Shown: positions 1 through 7,593, numbered from the stretch's first letter. The stretch: DNA of 19,694 nt from CAYWRO01 sp964460345 (GCA_964460345.1 CAYWRO010000062.1:1-19694), one strand, 5' to 3'. Program-made: numbers and translations. Notes: generated from the letters alone by a model not told the origin.

Positions 1-621
1 CGCTTCGTTGCTGATGCGTTCTCGGCGACGCCGGGCTTCCTGTTCATCGATGAGACCGGCGTTGAGGTCGGCGTCGATGGCCATCTGCTTGCCGGGCAGC
101 GCATCCAATGTGAAGCGGGCGGCGACCTCGCTGATGCGGGTGGCGCCCTTGGTGATGACCTGAAACTGAACGATGACGAGGATGAGGAAGATGATGACGC
201 CGACGGCCAGTCCGCTCGAGCCCGTGCCTCCGGCGACGAACTGGCCGAAGGCGCTGATGACCTGTCCGGCGACGCCAACGGCCTCCTCCGGGGTTTCCGC
301 GTCGGCGGTGAGGATCAGGCGCGTGGAAGCGACGTTCAACACCAGCCGGAAGAGCGTGGTTGCCAGCAGAAGCGAGGGGAAGGCGCTGAACTCCAGCGGC
401 TCGGCCATGTAAATGGTCGTCAGCAGGATGACAACGGACAAGGAGATGTTCAGCGCGATGAGCAGGTCGAGCAGGACCGGCGGGAGGGGAACCAGGATGA
501 CGATCAGAAGCGTGATGAAGGCGACGGGAACGATGAGCCCGCGATACGCGGCAACGCGCAGCATCCAGGCGGGGACGCCGCCGGTCGTGCGCAGAGCGGG
601 CTGATTCGTTCGCTTGGCCAT
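1..621 (-). CDS. flhA: Flagellar export gate protein FlhA, N-terminal part (3' end beyond the window)
   Basis: FlhA is the large export-gate subunit of the flagellar type III secretion system in the inner membrane. The first 207 codons are visible (about 30% of a usual ~690-residue FlhA) and the frame is still open at base 1. The sequence starts MAKRTNQPAL, then gives hydrophobic segments around residues 27-70 (LIVPVAFITLLIVILVPLPP and following), the conserved stretch FPSLLLATTLFRLVLNVAST, another membrane segment near residue 140, and the FHIPEP-family signature RISEVAARFTLDALPGKQM followed by DADLNAG. The ATG at 621 lies 18 bases after the flhB stop. The Shine-Dalgarno is weak (GAG, 5 bases upstream), which suggests translational coupling to flhB. 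Family assignment is secure; only completeness is unknown. Confidence 0.97.
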   Translation of the reverse strand, partial: MAKRTNQPALRTTGGVPAWMLRVAAYRGLIVPVAFITLLIVILVPLPPVLLDLLIALNISLSVVILLTTIYMAEPLEFSAFPSLLLATTLFRLVLNVASTRLILTADAETPEEAVGVAGQVISAFGQFVAGGTGSSGLAVGVIIFLILVIVQFQVITKGATRISEVAARFTLDALPGKQMAIDADLNAGLIDEQEARRRRERISNEA

Positions 622-639
622 ACCGGCTCACGCGGCCTC

Positions 640-1707
640 TCAAGCCGCCCTTCCCTCCAGTCGGTAGACGTAGGCGAGAACCTCGGCAACGGCTTCATAG
701 AACTCGGGGCTGATCGGCTGACCGACCTCGACCCCGGCGTACAGGGCCCGCGCAAGCGGAGGCTTCTCGACGATCGTGATGTTGTGCGCGCGAGCAATTT
801 CGCGGATGCGGAACGCGAGGAAATCCGCCCCCTTGGCGACGACCTTGGGCGCATGCATGTTCGCCTGGTCGTAGCGGATCGCGACGGCGAAGTGCGTCGG
901 GTTCGTGACGACAACGTCAGCGGTGGGCACCGCCGAGTGGAGCTGCTGTAAAACCATGGAGCGGGCCATGCGTCGGCGGCGGGCCTTCATCTCCATGTCG
1001 CCTTCCATCATTTTGCGCTCGTCCTTGACCTCCTGCTTGGTCATCTTCAGGTCCTGGGTGTGCTGCCAGCGCTGGTAGACGAAATCAATGAGGCCGATGA
1101 TGAGCATGATGAAGAGGATCCAGGCGATTAGTTCCAGGAGCATGCGGCCGATCATCATCCAGCCCTGGTGCGCTTCGAGGGCAGCCAGGGCAGCGATCTT
1201 CGGGAAGTCGATGTAGACAATCAGGATGACGACCCCGGCGATCGCGAACAGCTTAACCGTGTTGACGCCGGTCTTGACGAGGCTGCGCTTCGAGAAGAGT
1301 CGCTTCAGACCCGAGATGGGGCTGAGGCGGTTCAAATCGGGCGTGACCGGCTTGAAGGTAATCAGCCAACCGACCTGCAGAGCACGAATGATGGCCACGA
1401 GCACGAACATCACCAGCAGAACCGGCGCAATCAGGATGCCGGCGCGCAGGCTGGTCCACCGCACAAGGTTTCCCACCATGTCGGTCGAAATCGTCGCGGC
1501 GAACTGCTCCTCGCCGAGCGTGCGCCGGAGCATGGCCAGCAGGCCTCCGGCCAGCCACGACCCGATCACGACCAACAGGACAACGGCCCCGATCAGGTCA
1601 AGCGCAGAGTTGAGGTCCTGACTCCGGGCGATCGTGCCGCGGTCGCGGGCTTCCTGCCGGCGGCGTGAAGTTGGCAGTTCGGTCTTGTCTCCGAGATCCT
1701 CAGCCAT
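640..1707 (-). CDS. flhB: Flagellar export switch protein FlhB
   Basis: FlhB is an export-gate membrane protein that switches substrate specificity from rod/hook to filament proteins after self-cleavage. The 355-residue length is typical. It opens with the family motif around DKTELPTSRRRQEARDRG (residues 7-24), has four hydrophobic segments (about 36-60, 88-110, 145-168, 190-212), a charged linker (KMTKQEVKDERK), and the autocleavage motif NPTH at residues 269-272 within VVVTNPTHFAVAIRYD. The C-terminal domain (KGADFLAFRIREIA, then EKPPLARALY) is conserved. The ATG at 1707 shares its A with the fliR stop (TGATG). A run of seven G just upstream, inside the last fliR codons, can act as ribosome binding site. 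The open frame continues upstream into fliR but looks non-coding there. Confidence 0.98.
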   Translation of the reverse strand: MAEDLGDKTELPTSRRRQEARDRGTIARSQDLNSALDLIGAVVLLVVIGSWLAGGLLAMLRRTLGEEQFAATISTDMVGNLVRWTSLRAGILIAPVLLVMFVLVAIIRALQVGWLITFKPVTPDLNRLSPISGLKRLFSKRSLVKTGVNTVKLFAIAGVVILIVYIDFPKIAALAALEAHQGWMMIGRMLLELIAWILFIMLIIGLIDFVYQRWQHTQDLKMTKQEVKDERKMMEGDMEMKARRRRMARSMVLQQLHSAVPTADVVVTNPTHFAVAIRYDQANMHAPKVVAKGADFLAFRIREIARAHNITIVEKPPLARALYAGVEVGQPISPEFYEAVAEVLAYVYRLEGRAA

Positions 1708-2546
1708 CAACGCCCCCCCGTTTCCGCCGCAGCGTGAACCGGAGCGGAAGCGTCCGGCACAGCAGTAAGCCCGCCCGCCCAATCGCGGATTGCTGCGAGC
1801 GTCTCTTCGACTTCCAGCCCGAGGGTGTGCTGCATGGCGGCCAGGCCGATGACAAGAGCGAACAGGCCTGCGACGATCTTGATGGCGAAGCCGACGGAGA
1901 GGATGTTGAGCTGCGGCATGGTCTTCATGATGAAGCCCATGGCGATCGTCTCGAGGAAGATGATGCACATGACAGGCGCCGAGACACGCAAGGCCAGTTC
2001 AAAGCCGCTTCCCAGAAGTCCGACCAGCAGCTCCAGCGGAGCATGGGAAAAGCCGATCCCGCCCGGCGGAACGCGATCAAAGGTCGACGTTACGGCGATG
2101 AGCATCTGTTCCAGACCACCGATGGCGAGAAACGCGGTCATCGCCATGTAGAGCAGCATCTGGCCGAAGATCGTACTTTCTGAATCCACGGCCGGGTTGT
2201 AGATGTCGGCCAGCCCCATCCCGATCTGCTGACCGATGAGCAGCCCCCCGAGTTGCACGCTCACGATCGGGATGATGGCCAGCAGGCCGATCGATACGCC
2301 GATAAGCGCTTCACCAAAGATCACGGCGCCCAGCTCAAACAGATTGCCGGGCGCTTCGAGGCGAAGCATGCCTTCCGGAAGCGTGGCGTGCACCGCAAGG
2401 GCGAGCGCCAGCACGAGCATGATCTTTGCCTGCACGGGGATGACGTTGGAACCGAGAATGGGAGCAAAGACAAACAAGCCACCGATGCGCGCCAACACCG
2501 CGACGAAGGAGCCAATGAACGGAAGCAGGAGTTCAGGAAGGTGCAT
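1707..2546 (-). CDS. fliR: Flagellar export gate protein FliR
   Basis: FliR is a core subunit of the export gate (FliP5-FliQ4-FliR1) in the membrane inside the MS ring. The 279-residue product is highly hydrophobic and begins MHLPELLLPFIGSFVAVLAR; the Arg at residue 20 and the following IGGLFVFAPILGSNVIPVQAK match the conserved N-terminal region of FliR. Further conserved stretches are LLIGQQIGMGLADIYNP and, later, SAPVMCIIFLETIAMGFI. I chose the ATG at 2546 because it places the conserved Arg at the usual distance from the N-terminus. A TTG at 2570 in the same frame would overlap the fliQ stop (TTGA) and add eight residues. Neither start has a strong Shine-Dalgarno. It is followed by flhB with a one-base overlap. 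Confidence 0.95.
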   Translation of the reverse strand: MHLPELLLPFIGSFVAVLARIGGLFVFAPILGSNVIPVQAKIMLVLALALAVHATLPEGMLRLEAPGNLFELGAVIFGEALIGVSIGLLAIIPIVSVQLGGLLIGQQIGMGLADIYNPAVDSESTIFGQMLLYMAMTAFLAIGGLEQMLIAVTSTFDRVPPGGIGFSHAPLELLVGLLGSGFELALRVSAPVMCIIFLETIAMGFIMKTMPQLNILSVGFAIKIVAGLFALVIGLAAMQHTLGLEVEETLAAIRDWAGGLTAVPDASAPVHAAAETGGR

Positions 2547-2566
2547 CAGCAGGCAGGCAGGAGACT

Positions 2567-2818
2567 TCAATACAGCGTGAACATGGCGCGCGTGAACTCG
2601 ACGAGCCAGCGCACGATCCAGGGGATGAGCAGCACGGCGATTAGAATCATGCCGAAGATCTTGGGGACGAAAGTGAGCGTCTGATCCTGAATCGACGTGA
2701 TCGACTGGATGAGGCTAATGAGCAGCCCGATCACGACGCCGGCCAGCAGGATTGGCCCTGCGATCTTCAGCGTGAGAATCAGCGTCTGGCGGAGCAGATC
2801 GACGGTTTCAATATCCAT
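2567..2818 (-). CDS. fliQ: Flagellar export gate protein FliQ
   Basis: FliQ is the small two-helix subunit of the flagellar export gate. At 83 residues the length is close to the usual 85-90. Hydrophobic helices lie at about residues 12-38 (LILTLKIAGPILLAGVVIGLL) and 52-75 (IFGMILIAVLLIPWIVRWLV). The family motif between them, SLIQSITSIQDQTLTFVPK, is clear and diagnostic. The ATG at 2818 is preceded by a 61-base gap after fliP with no obvious Shine-Dalgarno, terminator or promoter. The gene ends just before, or overlapping, the start of fliR, consistent with coupled translation of gate subunits. Confidence 0.97.
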   Translation of the reverse strand: MDIETVDLLRQTLILTLKIAGPILLAGVVIGLLISLIQSITSIQDQTLTFVPKIFGMILIAVLLIPWIVRWLVEFTRAMFTLY

Positions 2819-2879
2819 AAGGGCTGAAGCGGGACAATGGTGGTTTTGAGGTCAACTGTGCTCACGGTGCGCGTCTGTG

Positions 2880-3827
2880 CTAGCCGGCCGGTCCGGCCGA
2901 TGCGCCCACAACGTCCGGCACGACGAAGCTGGACATCAGGTTTCCGACAACCAGCGTCCAGCCGTCGGCCAGGACGAACAGGAGAATCTTGAACGGGAGC
3001 GAGATGAGCACGGGCGGAAGCATCATCATGCTCATGGAGATCAACAGCGAGGCGATCACCATGTCGATGACGAGAAATGGAAGGTACACGCGGAAGCCCA
3101 TGAGAAAGGCGACCTTAAGCTCGCTGAGCATGTATGCCGGTATGAGCGTGACCATGTCCACATCTTCGCGCCGGAGCGTCTCCGGCTCGGATGTGTCGAT
3201 GCCGCGGTGATTCATCACCATGAGCAACGATGAATAGTCACCGGTGGCGTCGATCTGGGCGAACATGAAGTCGCGCATCGGCTGCTTCGCCCTGTTCCAG
3301 AGCGTCTCGTAGTCACCAATCTGCCCCTCGCGGTAAGGCACGACGGCCTCGCTGTAAACCCGGTCGAACGTCGGCGCCATGACGAGGAACGTCATGAAGA
3401 GGGCCAGGCCGGTGATCACCTGCGGAGGCGGCAGGTTCTGCGTGCCGATCGCCTGTCGCAGCAAGCCGAGCACGACGATGATCCGCACGAAGCACGTCGT
3501 CATGAGCATGATCGACGGCGCAAGCGAGATAACCGTCAGCAGCAGGACAATATTGAGCGCCGTCGAGAGCCCCCCATCCGGCGACTGACTTGCGCCAGGC
3601 AGGCCGCGTGCAGCGCCCCCCACAATGCCGAGCGGATTCACCTCCCCCGTCTCGTCAATCGCGGTCCCGTCGAGGAGTGGAGATGCACTCGCGTGAAACA
3701 GTGGATCGACAAACGTTTCCGGTACCGCGATCGGAGGGCCTACAAGCTCCGCCGCCTGGCCCAGCACGGGCGCGGTCAACCAGAACAGCACCAGAAGAGC
3801 CGGCCATGTCACGCAGCGTCCGCCCAT
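2880..3827 (-). CDS. fliP: Flagellar export gate protein FliP
   Basis: FliP is the pore-forming export-gate subunit. The product has 315 residues, longer than the ~245 of enteric FliP. An N-terminal signal peptide is visible (hydrophobic core PALLVLFWLTAPVLG, likely cleavage near GQA-AE around residue 25), followed by about 60 extra, probably periplasmic, residues before the first gate helix. The conserved body includes PSIMLMTTCFVRIIVVLGLL, RQAIGTQNLPPPQV and ALFMTFLVMAPTFDRVY, and ends with AFLMGFRVYLPFLVIDMVI and SMMMLPPVLISLPFKILLFV. The ATG at 3827 starts one base after the fliO stop, with a G-rich Shine-Dalgarno (GGAGGGGGG) built into the last fliO codons. An in-frame extension upstream overlaps fliO and is not coding-like. 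Confidence 0.97.
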   Translation of the reverse strand: MGGRCVTWPALLVLFWLTAPVLGQAAELVGPPIAVPETFVDPLFHASASPLLDGTAIDETGEVNPLGIVGGAARGLPGASQSPDGGLSTALNIVLLLTVISLAPSIMLMTTCFVRIIVVLGLLRQAIGTQNLPPPQVITGLALFMTFLVMAPTFDRVYSEAVVPYREGQIGDYETLWNRAKQPMRDFMFAQIDATGDYSSLLMVMNHRGIDTSEPETLRREDVDMVTLIPAYMLSELKVAFLMGFRVYLPFLVIDMVIASLLISMSMMMLPPVLISLPFKILLFVLADGWTLVVGNLMSSFVVPDVVGASAGPAG

Positions 3828-3828
3828 G

Positions 3829-4671
3829 TCAGCCCCCCTCCGCCATGCGCAGCGACTCGAGGCGGCGCCGGAGCGATCCGACCGCATCAATCGCGCCCAC
3901 CACATCCGGGCCGTCGGTGACAGGATCAACCGGAGTTCTCCGCAGCGGTATTGCGCTCCCAAGGTCTTCCGGGAGGTCCGGATCTGTTTCGGCCAGCAGT
4001 TCGGCGCGATCACTCCCCTCGCCCGCCAGCGATCGCCGTGGCAACCACGGTTCCTCCTCCAGTTCATCGCCCGGCTCGTCGAAGCGTCCCAACAGCGAGC
4101 GGAACTTTGCCGCCATCGAGTCGCCTTCCTCGTCCTGAGCCTTGGCCAGGATCGAGGCGACATCCTCCGGGTCGGTGACTTCACACAGGACGGTGAACGA
4201 CGCCGAGCAACCGAGACGCCCGGTCACGCTCTGCGAGAGCAGGAGGACGCGCCTGTCGAGGCGGAGAAGCACGAGCGTCTGCCCGCGGCCGAGGGGATAT
4301 CGGGCAAGAATCTCCAGAAGTCCCGAGGGAGATCGCCCGGCCCGCCCCAGAGCCGCGGCAAGCGGCCCGCGCGCACCGCTGAGCTTTCGGAACGCCGCGG
4401 CACAGCCGAAGATCAGGCCGAGAACAATGGCCAGCGAGATCACAGTGTCGACGATGGAACCGCCGCCGCCCTCCGCCGCGGCAGACGACGACCCGCCGGT
4501 TGGGAGGAGCGGCCTGCGTTCAAGCTCCTGCGAGGCGCCGGGGATTGCATCAGAGCCGGCGAGCGTGCTGGAGGCGGCGAACACGAGCGCGACAACGGCG
4601 GCAACCGCGGCCACACGGCGCCCGCTTACCCACCCCTGAGTTGTGCCTCGTTGCTGCCTGCCCATTGCCAT
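3829..4671 (-). CDS. fliO: Flagellar biosynthesis protein FliO
   Basis: FliO is a poorly conserved membrane protein that helps assemble the FliP ring. From the ATG at 4671 the product has 280 residues: an N-terminal signal-like hydrophobic segment (about 20-38), a Gly/Ser/Ala linker, a transmembrane segment at about 73-94 (IVDTVISLAIVLGLIFGCAA), then the FliO/MopB core at about 118-180 with ILARYPLGRGQTLVLLRLD, RRVLLLSQS and CEVTDPEDVASIL. An acidic, Pro-rich tail of about 80 residues follows and is probably cytoplasmic. Its place directly before fliP supports the call. The start is uncertain: GTG at 4713 or ATG at 4665 are possible, and none has a well-placed strong Shine-Dalgarno. Confidence 0.9.
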   Translation of the reverse strand: MAMGRQQRGTTQGWVSGRRVAAVAAVVALVFAASSTLAGSDAIPGASQELERRPLLPTGGSSSAAAEGGGGSIVDTVISLAIVLGLIFGCAAAFRKLSGARGPLAAALGRAGRSPSGLLEILARYPLGRGQTLVLLRLDRRVLLLSQSVTGRLGCSASFTVLCEVTDPEDVASILAKAQDEEGDSMAAKFRSLLGRFDEPGDELEEEPWLPRRSLAGEGSDRAELLAETDPDLPEDLGSAIPLRRTPVDPVTDGPDVVGAIDAVGSLRRRLESLRMAEGG

Positions 4672-4738
4672 CCTGGCGCTTGTTCGCGGCGGATCCTCCG
4701 CCACGCCCCCCACTGCCTTTGTTGAGCCTTGCCCGGCG

Positions 4739-5209
4739 TTATTCCTCCGGTGCCTCCCCTACCGGCCTGAGGATCTCACTGATCCGGACACAGAAGTTGT
4801 CGTTGAGGACGAGCACCTCGCCACGGGCGACGGGGCGGTCGTTCACGTACACATCAACAGGGTCGCCTGCGAGCTTGTCGAGCTCAACGACCGAACCTTG
4901 CCCGAGGCGCAATACGTCCTCGACGAGCATGCGTGTCCGGCCAAGTTCAATCTTGACGTGGAGATTGACGTCTTTGAGCAGGTCGATCCCGTGCCGTCCT
5001 TCGGAGTCGCCGTTGGCGCCGAACGCGGGCAGCTCCAACGCGGCGGCCTGCCCTTCGGTCATTTCGCTCAAGGCCTCCTGAGCGGCCTGCAACGCCTCCT
5101 CGGCCATGCCTTCCGCCGAGGCGGGGGCCTCCGTTTCCGGGGAATCCGGGGCGGCCGGCGGGCTCTGCTCGGGCTCCTGCCCATCGGGCGTGAGGGGTTC
5201 CTCAGCCAT
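4739..5209 (-). CDS. fliN: Flagellar motor switch protein FliN
   Basis: FliN forms the lower C-ring of the motor switch and the docking site for the FliH-FliI export ATPase. The 156-residue product has a conserved C-terminal SpoA domain (about 75-150): IDLLKDVNLHVKIELGRTR, then VEDVLRLGQGSVVELDKLAG, PVDVYVNDRPVARGEVLV and FCVRISEIL. The first ~70 residues are an acidic, Pro/Glu-rich extension, longer than in enteric FliN (137 residues in total). The ATG at 5209 has an excellent Shine-Dalgarno (AGGAGG, 6-base spacing), which rules out the longer open frame to 5350. It follows fliL directly, in the place where fliM-fliN would be expected; no fliM is present. It ends with TAA before fliO. Confidence 0.95.
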   Translation of the reverse strand: MAEEPLTPDGQEPEQSPPAAPDSPETEAPASAEGMAEEALQAAQEALSEMTEGQAAALELPAFGANGDSEGRHGIDLLKDVNLHVKIELGRTRMLVEDVLRLGQGSVVELDKLAGDPVDVYVNDRPVARGEVLVLNDNFCVRISEILRPVGEAPEE

Positions 5210-5215
5210 TGCGTG

Positions 5216-5221
5216 CCTCCT
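5216..5221 (-). promoter_or_regulatory. Ribosome binding site of fliN
   Basis: A perfect AGGAGG on the minus strand, six bases upstream of the ATG at 5209. It fixes the fliN start against an in-frame upstream extension. Confidence 0.85.
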
Positions 5222-5344
5222 GCACCTTCGTTCGATCAGGGCGCAACCGGACCCCGACGAAGGCGAGTCATCGGCGTGGGGAAGGACGGTCGTGCAGTTT
5301 TGGCGGTCTTCGAGCGCAAGAACCGCCCGGAGAGTCGGCGATCC

Positions 5345-5391
5345 GCGCAACTTTTGCGCAGTGCTGCAACTCGACAGGGGCCGGCCCGGCC
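5345..5391 (-). other. Two short inverted repeats in the fliL-fliN gap
   Basis: The 194-base gap between fliL and fliN contains a 13-base odd palindrome (GGCCGG-C-CCGGCC, 5379-5391), 12 bases after the fliL stop, and a second perfect hairpin (GCGCAA-CTT-TTGCGC, 5345-5359). Neither is followed on the transcribed strand by a run of T, so these do not look like intrinsic terminators. They could be RNA processing or stabilising structures between fliL and fliN. I see no open frame resembling FliM in the gap. Confidence 0.5.
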
Positions 5392-5403
5392 TCGTGGGCG
5401 CGA

Positions 5404-5946
5404 TCAGAAGTCGGTGGGATTGCCGCGGACCTTCGGCAACAGCACCTTTTCGAAAAGCGGCGCCTGCTCGCCCTCGGGCGTCATGAACTGCTCCATCGTG
5501 CGGGTCAGTTGTCGCGTGAGGGTCTCGTGGCCGGGCTCCTTGAGGTGCGCGTGCTGCGAGCGACTGATGATGTTGTTGATGGCCTGCTGGATTTCGGCCT
5601 GATGTGCTTCGAGCCGCTTCTGCACCTGCTCAGCGTTCTTCGCCTTGACCTTCAGCCAGAGCTCGATCTCCCACTGCCAGACCCGCCCGCTCTGCAGATT
5701 CTGGAACCGCTCACTGACGACTCGGATCTCCTGGGTCTGCTCGGACGCATCGACCGCCAGATCTGCGGGTTCGGCCGCATCTGAACGGGAGGGACCGGTC
5801 AGAGAGAGGAAGCCGATGACCGCGCCTGCCTCGGCGAGCATGATGCCCAGGATGACGGCGATCAGCTTGAAGGACCGGCCCCCCTGCGCAGCGGCGGGCT
5901 CGGAGGGCTGCTGCTGCGGGGTTACCGCGGGTTCATTCCGTGGCAT
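5404..5946 (-). CDS. fliL: Flagellar basal body-associated protein FliL
   Basis: FliL is a single-pass inner-membrane protein that surrounds the stator units and supports torque. The 180-residue product has a short Pro/Gln-rich cytoplasmic N-terminus, one transmembrane helix at about 26-50 (FKLIAVILGIMLAEAGAVIG), and a periplasmic domain with VWQWEIELWLKVKAKNAEQV, a helical segment with QAEIQQAINNIISRSQ and a C-terminal tail ending in KVRGNPTDF. Sequence conservation with FliL is modest; the topology, size and place after motA-motB support the call. The ATG at 5946 has a GGAGG seven bases upstream (5954-5958). The gap to motB is 30 bases. Confidence 0.85.
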   Translation of the reverse strand: MPRNEPAVTPQQQPSEPAAAQGGRSFKLIAVILGIMLAEAGAVIGFLSLTGPSRSDAAEPADLAVDASEQTQEIRVVSERFQNLQSGRVWQWEIELWLKVKAKNAEQVQKRLEAHQAEIQQAINNIISRSQHAHLKEPGHETLTRQLTRTMEQFMTPEGEQAPLFEKVLLPKVRGNPTDF

Positions 5947-5976
5947 ACTTCATCCTCCAGTCCAAGTCGATGCGGC

Positions 5977-6723
5977 TCAGGCGGGCGGCTGCTCGCTAGT
6001 AAAGGCCAGGCCGGGGTTGGTTTCGGTGACCATTTCTTCTGTATAGATGATCTCGACACGTCGGTTGGCGGCCTGCTCATGGGCGGTGTAGGCGCGTGTG
6101 CGGGCGGGCTCGGTAGGGCCGCGGGCCTCGAAAGAGAGCACGGCCGGATCAATGTCGCACTCCTCGACCAGGAATGCGCCGACAGCCGCCGCACGCTCAT
6201 AGGAAAGTCGGTAGAGATCAGAAACGGCTTCGGCGTCCTGACCGAACGCATGACCGCGAATGACGATGCGGTTGTTGCGGCCGCGGATGATGTCAGCGAC
6301 CTTGCGGAGGTCACCGAGCGACTCCGGCTTGAGAACAGCCGCGCCGAGATCGAAGGCGACAGCGCCGCCGATGGTGAAGCGCGTGCCCTCGTGGATTGTC
6401 GTGACCTTCGTCTCGCGACCGACCATGTTGCGGATGGTGCTCTCGTCGACCTTCTGCATGAGATGTCCGAGGAAGGCCGGCTCGTTCATTCTGATGAGGG
6501 GCGAGTTCTCTGCGTTTGCATCGCTCGGAACGGGCCCAACACCGCCCTCGTATCCAAATGCCTCCTTGATGGACTGCAGAACGTCGAGGTACTGTCGCTC
6601 CTGCTTTAGTTCGCTGAACGCCGCCAGCAGGATGAAAAAGCACAGCAGCAGCGACATGAGGTCGCCGTAGGTGACGATCCATTCCGGAACACCGGGGTCA
6701 CTTGGCGGCTTGCGTTTCGCCAT
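5977..6723 (-). CDS. motB: Flagellar motor stator protein MotB
   Basis: MotB anchors the stator to peptidoglycan and carries the ion-conducting Asp. The product has 248 residues: a short basic N-terminus (MAKRKPP), the single transmembrane helix with the diagnostic WIVTYGDLMSLLLCFFILL (residues 15-33; the channel Asp is D21), a linker, then an OmpA-like peptidoglycan-binding domain from about 115 to 228 with RIVIRGHAF, YRLSYERAAAVGAFLVEE and NRRVEI. The linker between helix and OmpA domain is about 80 residues. The ATG at 6723 lies three bases after the motA stop, and AAGGAGG in the last motA codons is a plausible ribosome binding site. Pairing with motA is standard. Confidence 0.97.
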   Translation of the reverse strand: MAKRKPPSDPGVPEWIVTYGDLMSLLLCFFILLAAFSELKQERQYLDVLQSIKEAFGYEGGVGPVPSDANAENSPLIRMNEPAFLGHLMQKVDESTIRNMVGRETKVTTIHEGTRFTIGGAVAFDLGAAVLKPESLGDLRKVADIIRGRNNRIVIRGHAFGQDAEAVSDLYRLSYERAAAVGAFLVEECDIDPAVLSFEARGPTEPARTRAYTAHEQAANRRVEIIYTEEMVTETNPGLAFTSEQPPA

Positions 6724-6726
6724 TGG

Positions 6727-7503
6727 TCACGCGGCCTCCTTCTCGAAGGCGGCCCGCTCCTGGGGCGGCAGGTAGGTCAGGAGTTTGCTCTCCACGACGC
6801 GGGGATTGTCACCAGATTGGATGGCCATCACACCGGTGATGATCATCGTCTTGTGCAGGACTTCCTCGGCGTCACGGACAGCAAGCTTGTCAGCGATCGG
6901 CCCGACGACGACATTGGCGATCAGCGCACCATAGAGCGTTGTGATGAGCGCGACGGCCATGCCGGGGCCGATGGCGCTGGGATCGTCCATGTTCTGGAGC
7001 ATGGCGATCAGGCCCATGAGCGTGCCAATCATGCCGAACGCCGGCGCATACTTGCCGATCGAGTCCATGATTTTCTTGCCCTCGGCGTGGCGATCCATCA
7101 ACGCTTCGAGCTCCGTATCCATGACGACCTTGATCAACTCCGGATCCGTGCCGTCGACGGCCATCTTGACGCCCCTGACGATGAACTCGTCGTTCATCTC
7201 GCTGGTCAAGTTCTCCAGCGCCAGAATGCCCTCGCGACGGGCGACCTCGGCGTAGCGAACCAGTTCGCGAACCGTCTCGATGGCGTCAATCTTCTTGTGG
7301 ATGACCGCCTTGGCGATGACCTTGTGCAGTCTGAACATCCGGGCGAGCGGAAAGGACGCCAGGCAGACGAACGTCGTTCCTCCCATCACGATGAGGAGGG
7401 AGGGACTGTCGAAGTACGCCGCGATGGTCGCTCCGCCCACGTAGATGGAAGCGATGATCAGCACGGTTGAGAGCAGGATGCCGATGATCGTCCCGAGGTC
7501 CAC
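6727..7503 (-). CDS. motA: Flagellar motor stator protein MotA
   Basis: MotA is the stator ring protein that pushes on FliG when ions flow. The 258-residue product begins MDLGTIIGILLSTVLIIASI and has four hydrophobic helices: about 2-22, 35-55, 152-172 and 180-205. The cytoplasmic loop holds the conserved ARREGILALE (88-97), with the charged residues that contact FliG. PAFGMIGTLMGLIAML (from residue 154) and VVVGPIADKL (198-207) carry the two conserved prolines at 154 and 202. The start is a GTG at 7503 with GGAGG six bases upstream; a longer open frame to 7548 has no such support. It is preceded by an unusually long, structured 186-base leader and followed at once by motB. Confidence 0.97.
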   Translation of the reverse strand: MDLGTIIGILLSTVLIIASIYVGGATIAAYFDSPSLLIVMGGTTFVCLASFPLARMFRLHKVIAKAVIHKKIDAIETVRELVRYAEVARREGILALENLTSEMNDEFIVRGVKMAVDGTDPELIKVVMDTELEALMDRHAEGKKIMDSIGKYAPAFGMIGTLMGLIAMLQNMDDPSAIGPGMAVALITTLYGALIANVVVGPIADKLAVRDAEEVLHKTMIITGVMAIQSGDNPRVVESKLLTYLPPQERAAFEKEAA

Positions 7504-7509
7504 GTCGCG

Positions 7510-7514
7510 CCTCC
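7510..7514 (-). promoter_or_regulatory. Ribosome binding site of motA
   Basis: GGAGG on the minus strand, six bases upstream of the GTG at 7503. It decides for the GTG start and against the upstream in-frame extension. Confidence 0.8.
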
Positions 7515-7523
7515 ATGCAGAAT

Positions 7524-7593
7524 GCGGGCTTGCGGCCCGCCCGCGCATACTGATCGGACTGATCAGAGGGCGACTTGACCGGTAATAACGGTC
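7524..7593 (-). promoter_or_regulatory. Structured leader of motA: three consecutive inverted repeats
   Basis: Immediately upstream of the motA ribosome binding site lie three small inverted repeats: GCGGGC-TTGCG-GCCCGC (7524-7540), CTGATC-GGACT-GATCAG (7550-7566) and GACCG-GTAATAA-CGGTC (7577-7593), written on the plus strand. They sit in the 186-base flbD-motA gap, one of the longer gaps of the block. No T-run follows any stem on the transcribed strand. The arrangement may control motA translation, mark an mRNA processing point or hold protein sites; the function is inferred only. Confidence 0.4.

Noticed and set aside
44..643. Minus-strand open frame of 199 codons over flhA
   Set aside because: It is out of frame with the clear FlhA reading frame, which runs open from 621 to the window edge and carries the family signature. 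The Arg/His-rich translation is typical of a shifted frame.
1713..1719. G7 tract at the end of fliR as a phase-variation switch
   Set aside because: It lies in the last three fliR codons, so slippage would alter only the extreme C-terminus. Its better explanation is the flhB ribosome binding site.
2819..2879. Possible terminator or promoter between fliP and fliQ
   Set aside because: No stable inverted repeat, no T-run and no recognisable sigma-54, sigma-28 or sigma-70 elements in these 61 bases.
5210..5350. N-terminal extension of fliN or a remnant of fliM
   Set aside because: The translation of the extension has no FliM-like motif, and the AGGAGG before the ATG at 5209 strongly marks that codon as the start.
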